NCBI GenBank assembly: GCA_016927595.1
Contig: JAFGMI010000037.1
Coordinates: 1 to 64,000 of the forward strand
Source: Melioribacteraceae bacterium
GTDB lineage: Bacteria; Bacteroidota; Ignavibacteria; Ignavibacteriales; Melioribacteraceae
Direction of reading: 5' to 3'
Length of the DNA stretch: 64,000 nucleotides
Part shown: in pieces, positions 54,905-61,549 of the stretch
How positions within the stretch are numbered: the first letter of the stretch is position 1
Layout of the letters: every line of letters begins with the position of its first letter
The notes under the pieces: generated by a model
What the model was told of the DNA's origin: nothing
The model's database searches: none
What the model saw: the letters and a program-made list of their open reading frames with translations, nothing else
Program-made: the position numbers and the translations under genes

Positions 54905-57900
54905 TTAATATATAATTTTAATATAGCTCCCTTTAAAGTCCTGATTTCTCGCCTCGATAATCGTTTCTTCAAAAGGTACAGGTTTAAATTCAATTTCCGC
55001 AAGACCATTTGCAAATTCTATTACTGAGCTTCCGCTATACGTACCATAATTCTCCAGCAGTTTCCCATTACCGCTTATTGAGAAATAGACTCTGCTGTTA
55101 TAGTCCAGGCATCTTCGTCCATTTACATCCGACATAACGGCTTTTATTAAATAATTACCATTAATCAGTTTTTCTGAGGATAGTAATATCTTGTCAGGTT
55201 TCCTGTTGGGTTGTGTAAAATAATCTATACTAATACTATCTTCAGCAGCATCATGATCATGGACTGATTCAGCAACAATTATATTCTTCCCTTCTATAAA
55301 AACAACATCCCACGATAATCCTTGTGCCGGATACTCTTTCTTGTCTCTGGTTTTAATTCCCTGTGATAAACCGTTTACAAAAAGCTCAACTTTATCACAG
55401 TTGCTGAATACATTTACTTCATTCATCTCACCCGGTTTTCCCGTTCTATCGGTCCAGCTGTGAGATTCTATATAACAAAACTTAGGATTATTACTCCAGT
55501 AACTTTTAAAAACATAATATGCATCTTTAGGATTACCTTCCCGATCAACTAATCCTTTTTGATTTATATAAGGCAGAGCATTTTCCGGACGCAATGGTGT
55601 TCCGAAATCCTTAAAAGCCCATTGAGCGTTTCCTGTAAATTTTTCATAGCTTTCCGAAATTCTGAGATGCCAGTCAAATAAATCAACTATATAAGATTCA
55701 CTCCAGTCACCAATCTGAGCAACATTTTTCACCTTTACCTGATTTATCTCTTCCGCCCACTCATCAGGATTAAGATAGCCGTCACCGGTGATAGGCGATT
55801 CAGTATGTCTGCCTTTATGACTTGATCCGCCGTACTCTGCGTGAAAAAACCTTTTATACTTTTGTACTGCATCGTTAATAGCATTGGAGTAGCTTTTATA
55901 AACACCTGAATACCAGCCAGCCCAAATTGAAGGTGAAAAAACATCAACGAGATCAGAACCTTCATAAAATTTTCTTATGGCTGTCAATCTGTAAGGATCG
56001 AGTTCATGTGTATAGTTATCAAGCAATTCTACAAATGTCCTAAGAGAATCAATATCATCTCCGTTTTCGAAATCAGGAAGCCAGTAAATTTCATTTCCTA
56101 AAGACCATATAATGATTGACGGATGGTTATAATTCTGATCTATCATTTCTTTAAGAAGTCTTTTAGTATTACTTTTCCAGATATCGTCCCCAACTCCTCC
56201 GCGGCACCACGGCAATTCATCCCAGACAAGAATTCCAAGTTCGTCGCAGGTCTTATATACTTCAGGATCCTGAGGATAATGAGCAAGGCGGACAAAATTA
56301 GCTCCCATTTCCTTAATCATCTCAAGGTCTTTCCGGTGCAGTTCATTCGGCATAGCATTTCCCATCCCAGCATGCTCCTCATGCCTGTGAGTACCCCTTA
56401 ACAAGAGTTGTTTGCCGTTAAGATAAAACGCACCGTATTCCTTGAACTCAAACCACCTGTAACCAAATTTTTCTTCGACCTGATCTAGCATGCCAGTTTC
56501 ATTGTACAGGCTTAACCTAAGCTTGTATAAATTAGGTTGAGAAGTCGACCATAATTGAGGATTCTCAATTTTCGGGAGCGCAAAACCGAACTGCTTTTCT
56601 TTTTGATCCGGATTTATTTCGCGTCTCAGTTCAATTTTTTGCAACCCTGTCGGATCAATCAATTCTAGAAAAACCTCACCGTGTGCAAAATTTAAATCAT
56701 CAAGTTCAAACAGGACGTGAGTGTCAGCACTCTTTTCATTGACAACGGGAGTTGATATCTTCAGGTTCTTAATTGATGTTGCTGGTATGGACTTCAGGTA
56801 AACGTCCCTGGAAATTCCGCCATAAATAAAAAAGTCGGACTTTTGAGACGGAATAAGACGGGGATCAATTGAATTATCGGCTTTCACTGTAATCGTATTA
56901 ATACCTTCGGTGATAAAATCTGTAATATCAATATCGAATCCGATATATCCTCCTGAATGGCTTCCTGCAAAATTTCCGTTTATGTAAATTTCGCTTTTAA
57001 GATTGATGCTCTCAAATTCCAGTAAATATTTCAGATTGTAATCTATATTGCGAAGCAAAAGTTCTTTCATGTACCAGCTGATCCCTCTCCTGTAGCCCGG
57101 TTGCTGGTCGACCGCATCGAAGGCATTCCATGTGTGCGGCAAGTCGACTAATTCCCATTTGTGCTTTGTGAGATGAAGCTTATTATAATCTTTAATATTA
57201 TCTTCCAGATAAAACCAATTGTCATTTATACAAACCCTATTCCGCAAAGCTTTACGGTCAATAGCTGCCTCATTTAAATAATTATAGTACTTACTTATAA
57301 CCTCGGTAAGATAATAATCACCGCATGGAAATGATTCGTCAACTCCCCAGTCCTTATGGTAATTATAAACTGTATGAATCAGTAGCCCCTCTTCTATGTT
57401 TCTTTCGGAATTATAAAACATATAACCGTCAAGTATTGATTCACTTATTTTTGTAAAATAACTTTTATATAATTTAAACTGTTCTCTTGTCTCCGACAAC
57501 CCGGCAAGCATCTCCATTCCGCTTGCTGCAATCACAGCTGCCGATGCATCTTTCGGGTTTGATTCCCCCGATAAATTTAAATCCCAGTGCGGTACCAGAT
57601 CATCAGGTAAATGATATATAAAATATTCTGCCATCTTCTGCGCCACATTAAGGAATCTCTCGTCGCTTGTATATTTATAAGCTATGGAAAAGCCATATAT
57701 GCCCCATGCCTGTCCGCGAGCCCATACGGATTCATCACTATATCCCTGATGTGTAAATTTTTTAATTACATTTCCTGTCGAAGGATCAAATTCCACTACG
57801 TGATGACTTGAGAAGTCTGAGCGTACATGTTCATTCATACAGATTACCGCATGTTTATAGGCGATTTCATAAAATTCAGGTATTCCGAATTCTGCAGCCG

Positions 57901-58450
57901 CCCAGAAAAGAAGTTCCAGATTCATCATCGTATCAATTATCATTAATCCCGCTTTATCTTCACTTCCTAATTTCCCCCAGGCTCTAATATAATTGCCGTT
58001 CTTATTGAATCTTGCAGCCAGCATTCTTACCGCATTCAAGGCAGCGTCTTTGTATTTTTTTTCTCCGGTGATTTGGTATGCTTTAACAACGGACGGTAAA
58101 AAAATAAATCCCATATCATGAGTATAATCTATATACGAATAATCAATGAGTGCATCAGCAACTGACAACGCTTTTAATTTAAAAATCTCGTCTCCTGTCA
58201 CATCGTAAATATTCCAGAGTTCTCCACCGATAAAACCTGAAAGCCAGTTTATCTTGCTCCTGTAATTCCACTTGCCATTTACGGTATAGTCGGGGTATCT
58301 ACTATTAAAAATATCATATTTTTCCAGCAGTTGTTCTTTAACCTGATTTATAATGACATCAAGCTGGGCAGGCAAAAGATTCCCCGCATTACTATCATTG
58401 ATTGAAACACTGGTGAGTGTTAAGAATATTAACAGTATAATTTTTTTCAT
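54905..58450 (-). CDS. Secreted GH88-GH2 fusion: unsaturated glucuronidase plus beta-glycosidase
   Basis: 1181 residues with signal peptide to about residue 22. Residues 25-395 are a GH88 barrel: Asp112 in HDMGFIFLPS and Asp173 in IIDTMMNLELLFWA are the expected catalytic pair, followed by DESVWARGQAWGIYGF and DESFPCGDYYLTEVI. Residues 400-1181 are a complete GH2: sugar-binding sandwich (VDLPHTWNAFDA, GYRRGISWY), acid/base Glu787 in IIWSLGNEIYW and nucleophile Glu872 in FFHAEYGGSS, plus C-terminal sandwich domains. GH88 removes unsaturated uronate from lyase products; GH2 would take the next beta-linked galactose, glucuronate or similar residue. One continuous frame with no internal stop argues for a real fusion. 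It lies one base after the PF05426-type lyase B gene. Confidence 0.9.
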   Translation of the reverse strand: MKKIILLIFLTLTSVSINDSNAGNLLPAQLDVIINQVKEQLLEKYDIFNSRYPDYTVNGKWNYRSKINWLSGFIGGELWNIYDVTGDEIFKLKALSVADALIDYSYIDYTHDMGFIFLPSVVKAYQITGEKKYKDAALNAVRMLAARFNKNGNYIRAWGKLGSEDKAGLMIIDTMMNLELLFWAAAEFGIPEFYEIAYKHAVICMNEHVRSDFSSHHVVEFDPSTGNVIKKFTHQGYSDESVWARGQAWGIYGFSIAYKYTSDERFLNVAQKMAEYFIYHLPDDLVPHWDLNLSGESNPKDASAAVIAASGMEMLAGLSETREQFKLYKSYFTKISESILDGYMFYNSERNIEEGLLIHTVYNYHKDWGVDESFPCGDYYLTEVISKYYNYLNEAAIDRKALRNRVCINDNWFYLEDNIKDYNKLHLTKHKWELVDLPHTWNAFDAVDQQPGYRRGISWYMKELLLRNIDYNLKYLLEFESINLKSEIYINGNFAGSHSGGYIGFDIDITDFITEGINTITVKADNSIDPRLIPSQKSDFFIYGGISRDVYLKSIPATSIKNLKISTPVVNEKSADTHVLFELDDLNFAHGEVFLELIDPTGLQKIELRREINPDQKEKQFGFALPKIENPQLWSTSQPNLYKLRLSLYNETGMLDQVEEKFGYRWFEFKEYGAFYLNGKQLLLRGTHRHEEHAGMGNAMPNELHRKDLEMIKEMGANFVRLAHYPQDPEVYKTCDELGILVWDELPWCRGGVGDDIWKSNTKRLLKEMIDQNYNHPSIIIWSLGNEIYWLPDFENGDDIDSLRTFVELLDNYTHELDPYRLTAIRKFYEGSDLVDVFSPSIWAGWYSGVYKSYSNAINDAVQKYKRFFHAEYGGSSHKGRHTESPITGDGYLNPDEWAEEINQVKVKNVAQIGDWSESYIVDLFDWHLRISESYEKFTGNAQWAFKDFGTPLRPENALPYINQKGLVDREGNPKDAYYVFKSYWSNNPKFCYIESHSWTDRTGKPGEMNEVNVFSNCDKVELFVNGLSQGIKTRDKKEYPAQGLSWDVVFIEGKNIIVAESVHDHDAAEDSISIDYFTQPNRKPDKILLSSEKLINGNYLIKAVMSDVNGRRCLDYNSRVYFSISGNGKLLENYGTYSGSSVIEFANGLAEIEFKPVPFEETIIEARNQDFKGSYIKIIY

Positions 58451-58451
58451 A

Positions 58452-59609
58452 TTAAAACCACAGAACTGGTTGTCTAATCGGAAAATTTCTTATTACTTCT
58501 TCCTCATCGGGATCGGCTTCCAACTTTTTCCAAAGATCTATATACTTGCTTTCATTGTAAGCGAACCCAGCAATGAGCAGACTCGGATGCCTTACCGGCC
58601 AATTATCATAATACATAACATCCTTCTTATGATTCCATTCAGACTTATCACGTATAAAAGGATACATAAACTCAATCGCCTGTTTTATGTGCTTCCCGTC
58701 AGATGTTCTATACTCAAAAAGATTTTCTTTTTCTGAGTTTAATATTTTCGCAACCATAAACATAGCATCAAGATTAAATAGTGAATAGCCGTATGGCTTG
58801 GTTCGTTTCAGTTCGAGCGGGAAGCTCCCGTCTATTTCCATCTGATCGGGCAGAAGCGTACCTTTGAACATATTCCTGCAGTAGTCTAAAGTTTCTTCAT
58901 CACCAATCAGTTTTGCATATATTGCCACTTGCATCGCCCAGCAAGTGCTATGATTGTTTCCGTTATCTCTTTCATCAATTCCGAATTCATGAGTTGTAAG
59001 CCAATTCAAATAATTTTGGAACCATAAAGTAAGCTCATTTGAAACACCGTCATGCAGATAACCTGAATTTTTAAGTACAATTACAGCCTGAGCTACTTCA
59101 ACAAGATGTATTGTATCAATTATTCCGATTCCCCTTCCTTTTACTCTGCCGAATATAGCCTGTGCATATAGCAATTCAGGATTCATCAAAGTCCTTTTAT
59201 CAACAAACCATGCATTTAAATGTTTCAGTGCATGGTCGGCATATTTTGTATCTCCTGTTATTTTATAAGCTGCGGCAAGAGCGGATACATGAATTGAAAA
59301 CCTTCTCAATGCTTTCCTGTGCTCGACAAAATTTTCCGGATTTGTTAATCCGTCTTTTCTGATATAAGGCCCAGCTGGATTTGCCGGATCGGGCCACCAG
59401 TAATCACCTTCGGAATAGTAATCATGAATTCCTCCGGAACTGCGTTCACACTTAAAATCCGTGATAGTAACCGGTTCTTCCAGCAGAAATTTCTCAGCCA
59501 GAGCTATAACCCGATCTCGTTCGAAACTTTCAAGTTCAAAGCGCGAATTGTCGTCACAGGCAGATACAATTGTGAAAAACAGAATTAATATAGCAGCGTA
59601 TTTATTCAT
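58452..59609 (-). CDS. Alginate lyase-family (PF05426-type) polyuronate lyase B, lipoprotein
   Basis: 385 residues. The N-terminus MNKYAAILILFFTIVSAC has a lipobox with its cysteine at residue 18, so it is probably lipid-anchored, unlike its paralogue at 52879-54150. Shared blocks are EGDYWWPDPANPAGPYIRKD, FVDKRTLMNPELLYAQ, GRGIGIIDTIHLVEVAQA and NGNNHSTCWAMQVAIYAK. Here NNHSTCW replaces NNHSSWY, a change next to the likely active site. An endo- or exo-lyase of alginate, glucuronan or a related uronan is expected. The gene lies between the beta-helix gene (11 bases) and the GH88-GH2 gene (1 base). Confidence 0.82.
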   Translation of the reverse strand: MNKYAAILILFFTIVSACDDNSRFELESFERDRVIALAEKFLLEEPVTITDFKCERSSGGIHDYYSEGDYWWPDPANPAGPYIRKDGLTNPENFVEHRKALRRFSIHVSALAAAYKITGDTKYADHALKHLNAWFVDKRTLMNPELLYAQAIFGRVKGRGIGIIDTIHLVEVAQAVIVLKNSGYLHDGVSNELTLWFQNYLNWLTTHEFGIDERDNGNNHSTCWAMQVAIYAKLIGDEETLDYCRNMFKGTLLPDQMEIDGSFPLELKRTKPYGYSLFNLDAMFMVAKILNSEKENLFEYRTSDGKHIKQAIEFMYPFIRDKSEWNHKKDVMYYDNWPVRHPSLLIAGFAYNESKYIDLWKKLEADPDEEEVIRNFPIRQPVLWF

Positions 59610-59620
59610 ATAAGTTAACT

Positions 59621-61546
59621 TTATTTAATCAGCACCATTTTATTTGTTTTTACTCCATACTCAGATTCAAGTATACATATGTAAATTCCAGTGTTAACTT
59701 TTTCTTTAAGAGAATTCGTTCCATCCCATGATATTGAATGCAGTCCTTGGTCTGCAATACCGTCGAACATCACTTTGATTTCGCTTCCCAGTATGTCAAT
59801 TACTGTGATCTTTAACTTAGCAGGAGCTGGTATTTTATATGTAATAACTGTTGAAGGGTTGAAAGGGTTGGGATAATTATCATATAATTTATAATCATCT
59901 GCTTTAAGCTGTTCGGAATACGAGTCCTTTACTGAAACAATACTACCAATTCTTTCTTCCAGCTGAGCCATATAGAGAGAATGCGGTGTTAATCCCGGAG
60001 TATTGCTTCCTTCTATATATCCTGCAGGTTCATCAAAAGTTGCTTCCGCACTTCCGGCAATTAATTTACCAGAACATCCAATCGCATAATTCTGAGCTGT
60101 TGGCGGTTTCTGAACAACAAGATCACCGTTATGCATATCGCAATTCCACGCAACGGAATGCGCTACAGCCCATCCATGACTCGTACCATAATAACCTCTG
60201 TTGTATAAGCCGAGCAACCGTGCATTCACACCAGACCGTGGTCCGTCTATTTCAACCAGGTTATCCCACAACATTCCCATGCTCCATCGTCTGTGACCTT
60301 CGCTGCTCGTATAAGCTCCTGAAGATTTGCAATTATAGAATACAATGCCCGAAGTCCAGGACATTCCATTAGAGACATAATGATGTCTGCCGTTCGTAGC
60401 AAGACAATCCTTGAATAAAATCTGCTGAGAAGCCGTGTACACCTGGAAGTTGTATCTGTTGCCTCCGGTTATTGTTGAAACAGGATCTAATGCATTGCAG
60501 TTCTCAACAGTGATTCTGGAAGCAGTATTTGTACGGACTGCTGATAACCCGAAATGCAGCATCGTACAATCCTTTATCCATGCATCTTCTATTAAGTACA
60601 TATCAACTGCATTCCATGCATGATTTTCGTCTTCATTGTCTCCTGATGTTTCTATATCTATTCTTATATTTTCAAGACCCTGGTGGGTAATCATTCCCGC
60701 TCTCGAATATAAATAGATGTACGACTGCGCATGCGAACGGATTAAATGATTATATATTGGTACGTCCACCGTTATTCTATTACCTGCTATTGCCGTGATG
60801 TATCTGTTGAATATCAGGGGCTGACTATCAACTTCCCATGGGATATCAACACCCTCTTCAGCACCTGACTCATCTGAATGCGTACCACCGTAATCAACCG
60901 CTGCTAGCCATTCTTCGGTGCATGGATGATATACAATAATATTATCTCCTACGGAAAATGGTGATGCGTCTTCAACTTCAAAACTCTTCTCGCCAACCAG
61001 AACCGTATCTGATATAATATTAATTCTTGAACCGGATTCATGACGCCAAAGTGAACTCGAACCGCCGCCCATTGTTAAAACTGTCCGCTTCGAAGGTGTA
61101 TTGCCGGTAGCATATAATATTGTATTCGTTGCAGGATCGTCACCGTCACCTGCGCCGCGAACCACGATACCTTCCAGCTTCATGTATAACCTGCCCTTGA
61201 TTTCATATTTACCCGCTTCAAGAAGCAGTGCGCCCCGGAATCCATTCTCCTGAACAGGGTATAACGACATTTGTATTATAGCATTATTTATATGACTAGT
61301 ATTGTCCCCTTCAACAGGAGATATCGTTTTGACAACAGGGACAGAAGGGAATGATTCATTTCCATTTTTATAACCAGCATAGCTGAAATCAGGCACACAA
61401 TTTCCTTCTTTATCCCTTATGTACTGAAGTTGACCGTTTTCGTTTGTATATACAATACTTGACTGCCAGCTCTGCGGGTAAACGCTGATGGAAGTAATTA
61501 ACCCTGTTACAATTGTCATTAAATATTTTTCATAAATCTTTTTCAT
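59621..61546 (-). CDS. Secreted right-handed beta-helix protein with T9SS tail
   Basis: 641 residues, signal peptide to about residue 25 (SVYPQS). The central part (about 80-520) is a pectate-lyase-like parallel beta-helix: LEGIVVRGAGDGDDPATNTI, GLENIRIDIETSG, ASRITVENCNALDP, ILFKDCLATNGRHHYVSNGM and EGHRRWSMGMLWDN. I do not recognise a characterised lyase family; the His/Arg-rich GRHHYVSNG and GHRRWSMG loops may form the active or binding site. Residues 560-641 are a type IX sorting domain (YDNYPNPFNPSTVITYKIP). It lies three bases after the PL6 gene, so a role in uronan binding or cleavage is likely. Confidence 0.8.
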   Translation of the reverse strand: MKKIYEKYLMTIVTGLITSISVYPQSWQSSIVYTNENGQLQYIRDKEGNCVPDFSYAGYKNGNESFPSVPVVKTISPVEGDNTSHINNAIIQMSLYPVQENGFRGALLLEAGKYEIKGRLYMKLEGIVVRGAGDGDDPATNTILYATGNTPSKRTVLTMGGGSSSLWRHESGSRINIISDTVLVGEKSFEVEDASPFSVGDNIIVYHPCTEEWLAAVDYGGTHSDESGAEEGVDIPWEVDSQPLIFNRYITAIAGNRITVDVPIYNHLIRSHAQSYIYLYSRAGMITHQGLENIRIDIETSGDNEDENHAWNAVDMYLIEDAWIKDCTMLHFGLSAVRTNTASRITVENCNALDPVSTITGGNRYNFQVYTASQQILFKDCLATNGRHHYVSNGMSWTSGIVFYNCKSSGAYTSSEGHRRWSMGMLWDNLVEIDGPRSGVNARLLGLYNRGYYGTSHGWAVAHSVAWNCDMHNGDLVVQKPPTAQNYAIGCSGKLIAGSAEATFDEPAGYIEGSNTPGLTPHSLYMAQLEERIGSIVSVKDSYSEQLKADDYKLYDNYPNPFNPSTVITYKIPAPAKLKITVIDILGSEIKVMFDGIADQGLHSISWDGTNSLKEKVNTGIYICILESEYGVKTNKMVLIK

Positions 61547-61549
61547 ATA

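Noticed and set aside
58353-58736. 127-residue open frame on the plus strand across two genes
   Set aside because: It covers the junction of the GH88-GH2 and lyase B genes on the opposite strand; both of those have full support.
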